Below are positions 1-10,535 of a stretch of 39,430 nucleotides of DNA, one piece after another (positions within the stretch are counted from its first letter, which is position 1; every line of letters begins with the position of its first letter). This DNA is from Porticoccaceae bacterium (GTDB lineage: Bacteria; Pseudomonadota; Gammaproteobacteria; Pseudomonadales; Porticoccaceae), in the NCBI GenBank assembly GCA_028822945.1, contig JAPKCN010000002.1, forward strand, positions 1 to 39,430, written 5' to 3'. Made by a program: the position numbers and the translations under genes. Below the pieces are notes generated by a model that searched no databases, was not told the origin of the DNA, and worked only from the letters and a program-made list of their open reading frames with translations.

Positions 1-1010
1 GTGCCGTAAAATTCGAAATCTGCACGATCCAGCTCGGCATTCAACTGCCCGGCGGTATTGTTTATAAGGCCCCAGTTGAGAAAGATTTTCCAGTCGGCAA
101 TAGGGGTTGAGCTTATGATTTCGTCCAGTGCGCTCATGTAATCAATTTGGGTAATAATCAGCGTATCCAAATCAGCTAGCTGAGCCTCTTGTAAAAATAC
201 TGTCCAGTTAAACGTCGGCATCATACTCACCAAGTCGGAGCGCTCAACCCGATTGTAAAGCGCCACCATATCTCTGGTTTGTTCCTTTTTCATATGCTCG
301 CCAGCAAGGCGTGTCTCTAGCGCCATAATCATAGCCGCATTGGTTGCACCGTTTTCTAGCCCTGCCAAGCTAAACATCTTGGCAATGTGCGCAACATAGT
401 CAGCGCGAATTTTCTGATTGGCTTTGTCGTCGTTAAAATAGTACTCGCGATCGGGTAAGCCAAGGCCACCCTGCCACGTCAGGATCATATACTTGGACGG
501 ATTCTTAAAATCCACATATTGGCTAACCTCAAACGGCGATCCATAGCTGTATTTATTGGCATACGCAAAATACACCGCCAAATCATCGTAATTTTCGATG
601 GCGGCTATTTTCCCCAACTCAGATTTAATCGGCTGTATACCGAGTTTATTGCGCGTTTCCATATCCATATAAGAGCTGAAGAGATCACCAACTTTTTGCT
701 CGTCAGTGCCATCGGCAAAACTACCCTCCGACGTAGATGTAATAATCGACATAACATTTTCTTGGGCTTCGTCTCTCAATATAGTGAAGCCGCCGTAGCT
801 AGACTTATCCGCCGGGATTTCAGTTTTGTCTAGCCATGCGCCGTTAACATAATGGAAGAAATCGTCACCTGGTTTGATCGACTGATTCATATTTTCTTTG
901 ATTACACCCGACGTGAGTGCCTTCTGAACTGCATCATTGACGCTGTTGTTGTCTTGGTTGCAAGCAGATAAACTCAGTGCAATAGCGATGTAGCTTAAGT
1001 AGAGCTTCAT
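1..1010 (-). CDS. M13-family (neprilysin/PepO-like) metallopeptidase, lipoprotein signal, C-terminus cut off by window edge
   Basis: Reverse-strand translation from ATG at 1010 gives MKLYLSYIAIALSLSACNQDNN...IKPGDDFFHYVNGAWLDKTEIPADKSSYGGFTILRDEAQENV...GLGLPDREYYFND, which has typical M13 N-terminal domain motifs. Open to the window edge, so it is absent from the ORF track. Confidence 0.9.
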   Translation of the reverse strand, partial: MKLYLSYIAIALSLSACNQDNNSVNDAVQKALTSGVIKENMNQSIKPGDDFFHYVNGAWLDKTEIPADKSSYGGFTILRDEAQENVMSIITSTSEGSFADGTDEQKVGDLFSSYMDMETRNKLGIQPIKSELGKIAAIENYDDLAVYFAYANKYSYGSPFEVSQYVDFKNPSKYMILTWQGGLGLPDREYYFNDDKANQKIRADYVAHIAKMFSLAGLENGATNAAMIMALETRLAGEHMKKEQTRDMVALYNRVERSDLVSMMPTFNWTVFLQEAQLADLDTLIITQIDYMSALDEIISSTPIADWKIFLNWGLINNTAGQLNAELDRADFEFYG

Positions 1011-1664
1011 AAAATTCTCCAATAATATGTTCTAATCAAATAAACGGATAACGACGGTCCTGTCGCGTCGCGATGCGTCTGCAGTTGCGGGGCGACGTGC
1101 CTAGTGCAACAACCTCCGGCACCATAGTTCTAGCGATGCGCTTGATTCATTTTTACATGCGTCGATAGTCTACCTACCGCCGATAGGTTTGTCAGGTTTG
1201 CTAAAGCATCGCCGGTTAGCCCCTTTACCTTATGTTGTTTCACGTTGATCAAGCTTAAAATGCTGAAAGCTTGGCTTAGCTAAAGTAAAAAGGATAGCAT
1301 CAGACTTGGCTGGCAACCTGGCACGCTGCCGCGTGGCAACCATTTGTGCGGGCGTAGACCAAGCAAAACGGCTATCGACAATACCCCATATGATCTGGGT
1401 GTTGGGTATTAAACTTGCGGTTGCGCTCCACCCTGGTACTGTAAAGTGGGCGTTGATGCGAAGCTACTATGTGCTGCGAAGCTGGTAAAGAGGACGTTCA
1501 TTAAACTAACCAAACCAGTTTTCAGCACTAATACCAGTGTAAATAAAATTCCACGAGGCAGATTGGGCGCATTGTTGCCTCTCTCAGGTCTCAGGCCCAA
1601 TCATGGATAGAGCGGGCCGGTTAAAAGACGCGGCCGCGCCCCGAAATAATCCGTCGAGCGCCAC

Positions 1665-2300
1665 TTAGTCACTACTTAGTGGTTTCTCAATGGGCAGCAA
1701 TATTTCGTTGCGGCGCAAAAACCACGGTACATATGGAGCATCGTAGCGAGCCCAGATAGGTTCACCCACCACGCTGTAACTTTTCTTGTCGACCCACGCT
1801 TTCAGCTTACCCTCGTAGACTAGGTATCGCTTTCTACTCCAGAATCCCGAGTAGCGAATAGACGCCACGTATCGTTCCGGTATTTGGCGCAAAGCCACAT
1901 TGGTATCCTTTGGCGTCGGCAGTGTCGCCAACACAAAGGATGAGGGCATCATAAAACTCACCGCCCACCGAGCATTTTTCTGCTCTTGACCAACCGGCGA
2001 TGTCATACTAATTTTCTCGCCAGCACCCTGCATAGAAACCGGTGCTGTCATCGCCACTTTTTTACTGGTCGTATTGTTGCCAGATATATAATTGAAGAGT
2101 CGACCAAACGCTTCGTTGCCCGCGCTATTAAAATCTCCGTCGACCAAAGTTTCGGCTAATATGTGGGGCTCATAGCGGCGTACCTCAAAAATTTTTTCAT
2201 CGACAATCGCGGTATATTTTGCCTCTTCTATCGCCATAGCATTTGTCACTCCAAAGATCGCAATAAAAATCGCCAAGCCAGTTTTCCTTAAACATTGCAT
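1665..2300 (-). CDS. SOUL-family heme-binding protein with signal peptide
   Basis: 211 aa; N-terminal signal sequence, then EEAKYTAIVDEKIFEVRRYEPHILAETLVDGDF...KKVAMTAPVSMQ...KISMTSPV, characteristic of SOUL proteins. Confidence 0.93.
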   Translation of the reverse strand: MQCLRKTGLAIFIAIFGVTNAMAIEEAKYTAIVDEKIFEVRRYEPHILAETLVDGDFNSAGNEAFGRLFNYISGNNTTSKKVAMTAPVSMQGAGEKISMTSPVGQEQKNARWAVSFMMPSSFVLATLPTPKDTNVALRQIPERYVASIRYSGFWSRKRYLVYEGKLKAWVDKKSYSVVGEPIWARYDAPYVPWFLRRNEILLPIEKPLSSD

Positions 2301-2736
2301 TACAAATTACCTTTTATTGATCCCGCCTCACATGGCGAATTTCATACTGGATCTTCAGTTCTTTGCTATTAGCTCCCAGCTCTCAGTTCCCATTCCTTAA
2401 CACTTAACGCACGGCACATCAGTCACCACATACTCAGAATACGTCGACGCTCTCAACGCCCCAAGATACACATCCGAGTTTATGAGATTCGCACGGTTTA
2501 TCGCCAACCGCTATCGCTACAAATAGCAAATTGGTGTGACTATCGCGCGCTAATCAAGCCATAAAAGCGAGGACAATACAGTCCTCAGTTGCGCTTTTAA
2601 AACCTCCAAGGACACGTAAGCTGACGCATTATCAATGCTTTAAGTAAAGACACATTCACGCCCGCACCCTGCGTACTCATAATAACGGGCAATTTTGCAT
2701 CGCCATAACAATAATAGTCGTATAGTACTTTATTTA

Positions 2737-4533
2737 ATGGATTTACCTATGATAGCCAGCAACTATGCTGACCACGCCGAGCGCGAAATAAGTTGGAGAG
2801 TTTTCAAAACAATCTGGCCCTATTTACTCGAGTACAAAGCCCGTATCGGATTAGCCCTATTTTGTTTGGTAATGTCCAAAGCCGCCAGTGTCTCCAGCCC
2901 CTTTTTACTCAAACACATTGTAGATTCACTCAGCCAAGATCCTCTATCGAGTGCACTAGTGATTCCCGCAGCCCTGTTACTAGCCTATGGTTTTGCTCGC
3001 TTTTCGATGATTCTTTTAGGCGAAATTAGAGACACTATCTTTGGGCGGGTCACGGAGAGAGCAATACGCAAAATCGGACTTAAAGTCTTTAAGCATGTCC
3101 ACGGTCTAGATCTAGACTTTCACTTGGATCGTCGCACCGGCGGGCTATCCAGAGATATTGAGAGAGGGATAAAGGGCATTAATTTTTTGATGCGCTTTTT
3201 TGTTTTCAATATCGTACCGACATTACTCGAAATCATATTAGTTATTGGGCTACTATTTTACAATTACGGGCTTGGTTTTGCCGCCATCACTATGGTTGCT
3301 GTGATTTTCTATCTGGTGTTTTCTATGGTGACCACCGACTGGCGCACCGGATTTGTGCGCGAAGCAGCCAACGCCGACTCTATTGCCAGCAATGTGTGCG
3401 TTGAGAGTTTACTCAACTATGAAACCGTTAAATATTTTACTAATGAGGAATACGAAGCGGAGCGCTATGACGAATCGCTACTCAAATGGGAAGAGGCCAA
3501 GCGCAAAAACCGACTTTCTCTCTTAGGTCTCAATGCCGGCCAGGCGATGATTATTGCCTCCGCTATGGCTTCGATGATGTGGCTAGCAGCCCAAGGTGTC
3601 GTTGATGGTTCTATGACGATAGGCGATTTCGTATTGATTAATGCCTTCATGATGCAGTTATTTTTGCCACTCAACTTTCTTGGCTTTGTCTACCGCGAAA
3701 TCAGGGGGTCCACCGCAAATATCGAAAATATGTTTGCGCTTATGAATGTGACATCGACGATAGATGACGTCGATGATGCCCCCGAACTAAAGCTAACTAG
3801 CGGCATTATTAGTTTCGATAATATCTCATTTGCATTCCAACCTGACCGGCCAATTTTAAAAGCGCTTAACTTCATTGTTCAAGCCGGCCAGCAAGTCGCC
3901 ATTGTCGGCGCCAGTGGCGCAGGCAAATCGACCCTCGTGAAATTGTTATTTCGATTTTACGATCCCGATCAGGGTCACATTGCCATCGATGGCCAAGATA
4001 TTCGCAAAGTCAGCCAGAAAAGTCTCCGCCAAGCTATCGGTATTGTTCCTCAAGACACTGTGCTGTTCAACGACAGTATTTTCGAAAACATCCGCTATGG
4101 CAATCCGGCCGCGTCCGATGAACAGGTGGTGCGAGCCATCAAACTTGCGCATTTGAAGGACTTTATTGCGGAACTACCGCAGGGTTCAGATACTATTGTC
4201 GGCGAGCGAGGTCTCAAGCTTTCCGGGGGCGAAAAGCAACGCGTCACTATCGCTCGTACCATACTCAAACAACCGCCGATTCTTGTGTTTGACGAGGCCA
4301 CTTCCTCGCTCGATAGTAAGTCGGAGCGATCGATAATGTCTGCTTTGCAAGAAATCTCCAAAGACCATACCAGCATCATTATCGCGCATCGGCTGTCGAC
4401 CGTTGTAAATGCCGACAAGATTGTCGTATTAGATCATGGCACACTGGTTGAACAGGGCTCGCACAACGAACTGCTCGACCTTAAAGGTCGCTACTTCGAT
4501 CTCTGGACGGCGCAGTTGCGCCACCGAGCCTGA
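2737..4533 (+). CDS. ATM1-type ABC transporter, fused permease/ATPase (heavy metal or glutathione-linked exporter)
   Basis: ORF 2695-4533; ATG at 2737 is preferred over the TTG at 2695. N-terminal TM domain; Walker A GASGAGKST, signature LSGGEKQRV, Walker B ILVFDEATSSLD, H-loop IIAHRLST. Confidence 0.93.
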   Translation: MDLPMIASNYADHAEREISWRVFKTIWPYLLEYKARIGLALFCLVMSKAASVSSPFLLKHIVDSLSQDPLSSALVIPAALLLAYGFARFSMILLGEIRDTIFGRVTERAIRKIGLKVFKHVHGLDLDFHLDRRTGGLSRDIERGIKGINFLMRFFVFNIVPTLLEIILVIGLLFYNYGLGFAAITMVAVIFYLVFSMVTTDWRTGFVREAANADSIASNVCVESLLNYETVKYFTNEEYEAERYDESLLKWEEAKRKNRLSLLGLNAGQAMIIASAMASMMWLAAQGVVDGSMTIGDFVLINAFMMQLFLPLNFLGFVYREIRGSTANIENMFALMNVTSTIDDVDDAPELKLTSGIISFDNISFAFQPDRPILKALNFIVQAGQQVAIVGASGAGKSTLVKLLFRFYDPDQGHIAIDGQDIRKVSQKSLRQAIGIVPQDTVLFNDSIFENIRYGNPAASDEQVVRAIKLAHLKDFIAELPQGSDTIVGERGLKLSGGEKQRVTIARTILKQPPILVFDEATSSLDSKSERSIMSALQEISKDHTSIIIAHRLSTVVNADKIVVLDHGTLVEQGSHNELLDLKGRYFDLWTAQLRHRA

Positions 4534-5042
4534 CCGGGTAATAACGCCGCTAATCTGTTTTTTTGTGCGTGATACTCTGGAAGGCAATTCTTCACTGGCT
4601 TGTTTTCTGCCTTTTTGATTTTGAGGCTTTCGATTTTGTGCTTTTTTTTTATTGTCGATGGTGCTCTGTTTAGTCTGAATATTTTTATTGACCCGATACT
4701 GATCCGTGATGCTGGGACTAGCGCAACGCTTTAGAAGGCTTGGCTTACCCGATAGAATCAATCAAATAAATTCCCGCTAGATCATTTGCAAAATAAATTA
4801 ATACATCAAAACTATTAATTTAACAAATGATATTATGTCCACTATGATCGCGAGTATCATTAGTGTTGACTAGAAGCCACATGCGCAATATTTGTCGGTC
4901 ACTACCTAGATAGCTCCTCGACGCGGATCCTCCGGCAACGTCCTCGAAGTCGAGTTATATACTTTTCGTCGAGCAGCAGTGCGGTTTTGCGTCTGAATAT
5001 GGATATAAAGATCCCGAGTGCAAAAGGGGATTGGAGAGTAGC

Positions 5043-6443
5043 GTGTCTATCAGCACATTTGATTTATTTAAAATTGGCATTGGCCCGTCAAGTTCGCACA
5101 CGGTCGGCCCGATGAAGGCCGCATTACAGTTTGCCCACCAGTTGGCATCTGACAATCTGATCGATAGCTGTGGCCGGGTGACCGCTGAACTATTTGGCTC
5201 ACTCGGTGCAACAGGTGCAGGTCACGGCTCGCCCAAGGCCATTATATTGGGGCTCGAGGGCGATGCACCAGAGTCCGTCGATGTGCCCTCGACAGCTGCG
5301 CGGGTCGCGAGTCTTCGCCAAAACAGCGTTCTAAATCTATTGGGGCGCAAAGAGATTCCTTTTAGCTACCGCAACGACCTCATTATGCACCGCAATAAGT
5401 CTCTGCCCTTTCACTCTAATGGTATGCGTTTTAGCGCCTACAACCGATCGGGAAAGCTACTCGCAGAGCGCGCTTACTACTCTGTGGGTGGCGGTTTTGT
5501 GATTGACGAAACTGCAACTTCATCGGATATTATCATCGACGACCCAATCATGTTGCCTCACCCATTTTCGAGCGGCGACGAACTCCTTCAACGCTGTGCC
5601 GAAACTGGACTGTCGATTAGCGCGTTGATGCTGGCCAACGAAAACGCGTGGCGCCCAACCGATGAAGTCATCGACGGACTGCTCGATCTGTGGCGGGCAA
5701 TGGACGACTGCATCGCCGCAGGCTGTGCCGCTGAGGGTATTATGCCCGGTGGACTAAATGTCAAACGTCGCGCGGCAAATCTTCGCCGACAACTGCTAGA
5801 CCCATCGACCAACTTGGGCGATGAGACCATGCTATCGATGGACTGGGTAACACTCTACGCATTAGCGATTAACGAAGAGAATGCCTCGGGAGGGCGTGTC
5901 GTCACTGCACCCACCAATGGCGCCGCGGGTATTATCCCAGCAGTGCTAAAGTACTATTTGGAACACTGCAAGGATGCCGACGCCAACAATATTTCAAAGT
6001 TTTTACTGACCGCTGCGGCCATAGGCATCCTCTACAAGACTAATGCCTCGATCTCTGGTGCCGAAGTCGGCTGTCAAGGCGAGGTCGGTTCTGCGTGCTC
6101 GATGGCTGCGGGCGCCTTGACCGAAGTGCTCGGGGGAACCCCCGAACAAGTTGAAAATGCCGCTGAAATAGGTATGGAACACAACCTAGGGCTGACCTGT
6201 GACCCGATTGGCGGACTGGTTCAGGTGCCCTGTATCGAACGCAATGCGATAGCGTCTATCAAGGCGATAAGTGCCGCTCGTATGGCTCTGCGCGGTAATG
6301 GCGAACACATTGTATCCCTCGACCAAGTGATCAAGACTATGCGCGATACCGGTCGCGACATGCAGGATAAATACAAAGAGACAGCGCGCGGTGGACTTGC
6401 CGTCAACGTGCTCGAAGTGCCGGTAAATCTTATCGAGTGTTAA
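5043..6443 (+). CDS. sdaA: L-serine dehydratase (iron-sulfur, single chain)
   Basis: [26 protein letters not shown]-terminus; [20 protein letters not shown] and [23 protein letters not shown] motifs. The track starts at TTG 5031; GTG at 5043 is more likely. Confidence 0.95.
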   Translation: MSISTFDLFKIGIGPSSSHTVGPMKAALQFAHQLASDNLIDSCGRVTAELFGSLGATGAGHGSPKAIILGLEGDAPESVDVPSTAARVASLRQNSVLNLLGRKEIPFSYRNDLIMHRNKSLPFHSNGMRFSAYNRSGKLLAERAYYSVGGGFVIDETATSSDIIIDDPIMLPHPFSSGDELLQRCAETGLSISALMLANENAWRPTDEVIDGLLDLWRAMDDCIAAGCAAEGIMPGGLNVKRRAANLRRQLLDPSTNLGDETMLSMDWVTLYALAINEENASGGRVVTAPTNGAAGIIPAVLKYYLEHCKDADANNISKFLLTAAAIGILYKTNASISGAEVGCQGEVGSACSMAAGALTEVLGGTPEQVENAAEIGMEHNLGLTCDPIGGLVQVPCIERNAIASIKAISAARMALRGNGEHIVSLDQVIKTMRDTGRDMQDKYKETARGGLAVNVLEVPVNLIEC

Positions 6444-6549
6444 TTGCAGTGGGTCTAATCTATGATTATCGCTCTCATAGGCAAACAAGACATCATAGTT
6501 ACACGGCCTCAAGTTACTCGACTGCCGCTTGGCTATCAAGGACACTTCT

Positions 6550-7326
6550 ATGAATATCACCGATCAACAAACCTGCGATCAAAATAAACATCAGAGTCTC
6601 GATCACTATCACCAACGCGTCGATCTGGCGGCGGCCTTTCGCTGGACTGCCCGACTGGACATGCACGAGGGTGTAGCAAATCATTTCTCCATGGCTATCG
6701 ACAATGGTGGCACCCAATTTTTAATGAACCCCAATCAGATGCACTTTTCGCGCATCAAGGCATCAGATCTGATAGTTGTAGACGCCACTGACCCAATGAC
6801 ATTGAATCGCCGAGATGCCCCCGACCCGACGGCTTGGGGCCTGCATGGAGGTCTTCATCGGCACTGCCTGCACGCGCGGTGCGCCATGCATGTGCACTCG
6901 ACCTATGCCACTGTCTTAGCCTCATTAGCCGACAGTCGCCTGCCACCCATCGATCAAAATTGTGCGACCTTTTACAACCGCTATGTGATCGACAATAACT
7001 ATGCCGGCCTAGCCTTTGAAGAGGAGGGGCAACGCTGCGCAGAACTACTGCAAGATCCGCAGAAAAACCTTTTAATTATGGGATCTCATGGCGTCATGGT
7101 GATCGGCAAAACTATAGCTGAAACTTTTAACCGGATGTACTATTTTGAACGCGCGGCAAAAACCTACATCAAGGCGCTTCAAACCGGTCATCCACTGCGC
7201 GTAATGTCCGATGAGATCGCCGAAAAAACCGCCCGAGAATTGGCCGCCTACCCCGAGCAAGATGCTCGCCACCTAGGCGAATTAAAAGCTATTCTCGACG
7301 CAGAGGGTTGTGATTACGCTCAGTGA
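6550..7326 (+). CDS. class II aldolase/adducin family protein
   Basis: Fold motifs HEGVANHFSMAID, CAMHVHSTYATVLASL, NLLIMGSHGVMVIGKTIAETFNRMYYFERAAK. ATG at 6550, inside the track ORF that starts at TTG 6529. Confidence 0.9.
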   Translation: MNITDQQTCDQNKHQSLDHYHQRVDLAAAFRWTARLDMHEGVANHFSMAIDNGGTQFLMNPNQMHFSRIKASDLIVVDATDPMTLNRRDAPDPTAWGLHGGLHRHCLHARCAMHVHSTYATVLASLADSRLPPIDQNCATFYNRYVIDNNYAGLAFEEEGQRCAELLQDPQKNLLIMGSHGVMVIGKTIAETFNRMYYFERAAKTYIKALQTGHPLRVMSDEIAEKTARELAAYPEQDARHLGELKAILDAEGCDYAQ

Positions 7327-8061
7327 CAACCTGCAACGCTGGGGTATTTAACCCTAAGCAACAAACATCAGTAGCATAATATAAAAACAATGCTATAGGA
7401 TCTAGTCTAGTCGCTCAAACGCCATTTGACACAAAGACTTACCAGCAGTTTGCGGAAGTCTTTTCCACTCATCGACGAATAAATTATCGTTTTCATGACA
7501 ATACTCGGCAGACTGCACTATGCTTTTAGTAGATAAAAAATAGATGAAGGACTACGCTATAAAAAGCAAATACATCGCCCTTCAGCATGTTTCTATCACC
7601 CTGCAGGGACATTATTGTCGATCGGCAATGGACGACAAAAAATGTGCTTGGCAATATCGCCCAAGCGCTTCAATACTATCAAGGCGACATCACCTAAACT
7701 AAAAAAATAAAGCAGCCGACTGACAGTCATGTCGAATGCATGAGCAAATTAACTTGGGCAAAGAGATGGTCTAAGGTTACCGCAAAATCGACAAAGTACG
7801 CGGCACCTATGACATCTCATCACTCAAGACTATCGCCACGCCGAAGTCAGCAAACAATAATGTAGTTAATCTCAAAGTTGGGGTGCGCGATCACTCAACT
7901 AACTGTCTGCACAACACAACCAGTCGGCGCGAAGTATCATCCAAGACCCAGATATTGAACATTTACTCGACCTAATCGACCAACCATACACAAAACTCTG
8001 ATAGGCCCTAAAAGACTAAATATAAAGACTCACCTACTGGTATCCATTCAAGCGTTTAACT

Positions 8062-8289
8062 ATGGAAATGCTGTTTCTGTTGCCGTTATTAGTATTATTT
8101 TACTTTTGGCATCTCAAGAGCATCACTGCAAATAGACCCTACCAAGCGCTGGTCTCGGCATATTTGGTAGTAGTTGCGTGTATACCGTCGCTATTCAAAG
8201 TGTTTGAACTGATGCTCAATATTCTTCCCGATAGAGCAATGGCCGAGTTGTTTGACGTGCTCAAAGCTCTTAACGCGATCGCTATCTGA
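8062..8289 (+). CDS. hypothetical small hydrophobic protein (uncertain)
   Basis: 75 aa ORF with two hydrophobic stretches (MEMLFLLPLLVLFYFW; LVSAYLVVVACIPSLF) in an otherwise gene-poor region. No recognised family. Confidence 0.35.
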   Translation: MEMLFLLPLLVLFYFWHLKSITANRPYQALVSAYLVVVACIPSLFKVFELMLNILPDRAMAELFDVLKALNAIAI

Positions 8290-8680
8290 CACTAATTGAT
8301 CATAATTAGGGTCATTTAGTTTGCACTATCGAAGACCCATGTATCACAAATGAAGATTTTTATCGCGCGAGCGACTGATCAAGAAACATGTTACCAAGAG
8401 TGCCCTTCAAAATTGCGATCTGCACATGGCATCTGACTACAACGCATGCATCGTATGTGGATACGAGCAATTTAAGTCGGCGACGCTTGTCCGCAGAATA
8501 CCTGTATCGATGCACCCTCTTGCCGAGAATATGACATAGAATTTTTGAGACCCGAAAGCTAAATAACACCTATTTTAGACTATCAAACAGCTGATTAAAT
8601 AACTCAGTCGGTTATCATAGCGTGCCAACAAACTCGGTCTACGCAGCTGACACACAACAATTCATAGCGAGAGGTATAAT

Positions 8681-10102
8681 ATGCATATAGCGTATCCAAC
8701 TATAGCGACACTAGTAGTTTTTATATCCTCAGTCGCAGGCTCTGAATCGCTGACATCGACTGTTAGTGATCAGGCAAAAGCACTCATTGCCAGCAGTTAC
8801 GATTACAATGTGGGCTATGAGATTATCGAGAGTTTGACCACCGAGGTCGGCCCTCGGCAAGCCGGTAGTGAGGCCGAAGAGCGCGCTCGCCGCTGGGGTA
8901 TCGGGAAGCTCGAACAACTCGGCTTTAGTAATGTCCGTATAGAACCCTTTGACGTGGAGTTTTGGCAGCGTAGATCCGAGCGGGCCGAAATTATCGCGCC
9001 GTTTCCACAGGCGCTTGCCATTACATCTCTCGGCGGCAGCGTAGGCACGCCCGCTGACGGCGTACATGGTGAGGTGGCTCGATTTAGCACATTACAAGCA
9101 TTGCAAGATGCGCCCGCAGAGGGTCTAAAAGGTAAAATTGTGTTTGTCGACGAGCTTATGACCCGAACACAGGATGGCTCCGGTTATGGCGTCGCAGTCG
9201 CCAAGCGCTCGGGCGCTGCCAACGAAGCGGGCAAGCGTGGCGCAGTGGCTGCGCTAATCCGCTCGGTGGGCACCGATCATCACCGCTTTCCACATACTGG
9301 GCAGATGATCTATAACACAGATGGCGCCAAGGTGCCCATTGCCGCTCTTGCGGCACCGGATGCCGATCAATTGCAACGCGCACTATCGCGCGGAACCGTC
9401 GAGGTAAAATTGGAATTAGACGTGCAATCTATGGGCCAACGTACATCCGGTAATGTACTCGGAGAAATCCCCGGTAGCGGTGACGAGATCATATTGATTG
9501 GCGCTCATCTCGATAGCTGGGATCTTGGCACCGGCGCCATTGATGACGGCGCTGGCATCGGCATCACAGTCGCCGCTGCGAAACTCATTTTAGATATGAA
9601 AAAAATACCCAAACGCACCATTAGAGTGGTTATGTTTGGCTCCGAAGAAGTTGGCTTGATAGGCGCACAAGCCTATGCAAAACGCCATCTAGATGAGCTA
9701 GATCTGCATATTATTGGTACCGAATCAGATTTTGGTGCGGGTAAAATTTGGCGTCTAGATAGCCGTGTCGCGCAGAGTCAACGCCATAAAATAAGCGCTA
9801 TTCACAAAATTTTGCAACCACTCGGCATTTCACTCGGGGACAATCAAGCCTCTGGCGGTCCAGATATGGGACCAATGCGGAAACTTGGCATGCCAGTCGT
9901 CTCCCTAAAACAAAATGGCTGGGATTACTTTGACTTTCATCACACTGCGGACGACACGCTAGACAAAATTAACCGAGCGGATATTACTCAAAATGTCGCC
10001 GCATACGCAGCATTTATATGGATGGTCGCCAATATGCCTGGCGATTTTCGAGTGACAAAGTCGCAGTCCGATAACGCCACTACCCCAAGCCAAAAAGACT
10101 AG
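8681..10102 (+). CDS. M28-family zinc aminopeptidase with PA-like insert and signal peptide
   Basis: 473 aa; IILIGAHLDSWDLGTGAIDDGAGIGITVAAAKLI, VVMFGSEEVGLIGAQAYAKRH and DYFDFHHTADDTLDKI supply M28 metal ligands. Confidence 0.94.
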   Translation: MHIAYPTIATLVVFISSVAGSESLTSTVSDQAKALIASSYDYNVGYEIIESLTTEVGPRQAGSEAEERARRWGIGKLEQLGFSNVRIEPFDVEFWQRRSERAEIIAPFPQALAITSLGGSVGTPADGVHGEVARFSTLQALQDAPAEGLKGKIVFVDELMTRTQDGSGYGVAVAKRSGAANEAGKRGAVAALIRSVGTDHHRFPHTGQMIYNTDGAKVPIAALAAPDADQLQRALSRGTVEVKLELDVQSMGQRTSGNVLGEIPGSGDEIILIGAHLDSWDLGTGAIDDGAGIGITVAAAKLILDMKKIPKRTIRVVMFGSEEVGLIGAQAYAKRHLDELDLHIIGTESDFGAGKIWRLDSRVAQSQRHKISAIHKILQPLGISLGDNQASGGPDMGPMRKLGMPVVSLKQNGWDYFDFHHTADDTLDKINRADITQNVAAYAAFIWMVANMPGDFRVTKSQSDNATTPSQKD

Positions 10103-10535
10103 TAGCCGACAATACCAGAACCGCTAACGGCTATTTTCGGTATGAGAGTATTCACCTGAGTACCTCGGCTAATTTAGGCTAGGCCATTAAATAACCTCAA
10201 CTACATAATTTAAGGTGCGCGTCTCTCGAGCGCCTCGATCGAGTGCAGCGACGATCTTTGGAGTGTCTGTAAAAAGGGATTAAATCGCAATTCAAGGAGG
10301 GTGATTACTGGTTGGCATATATCAATTAACAAACTACTTGGGAGATACAACTAATCGGCTATCAAATCGATTTTGACTTTAGCCAAAGGAATATGATCTC
10401 GTTTCAGTGGAACGCAGAAAAATGCGAGCTTTCCTTAGATAGTTCTTTGGCGCATAGCGTTACCTATGACACTCTGCAGTAGAGGCGCATTGACGTCGCG
10501 CATGCCAGTCACAGCAACATCGCGAGCACTATTAT

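Noticed and set aside
519-833. 104-aa plus-strand ORF in the track
   Set aside because: Antisense to the clearly coding M13 peptidase on the minus strand; composition is not protein-like for a known family.
1306-1600. Small ORFs on both strands in the 1.3-1.6 kb intergenic region
   Set aside because: Short, mutually overlapping, no recognisable motifs; likely chance ORFs.
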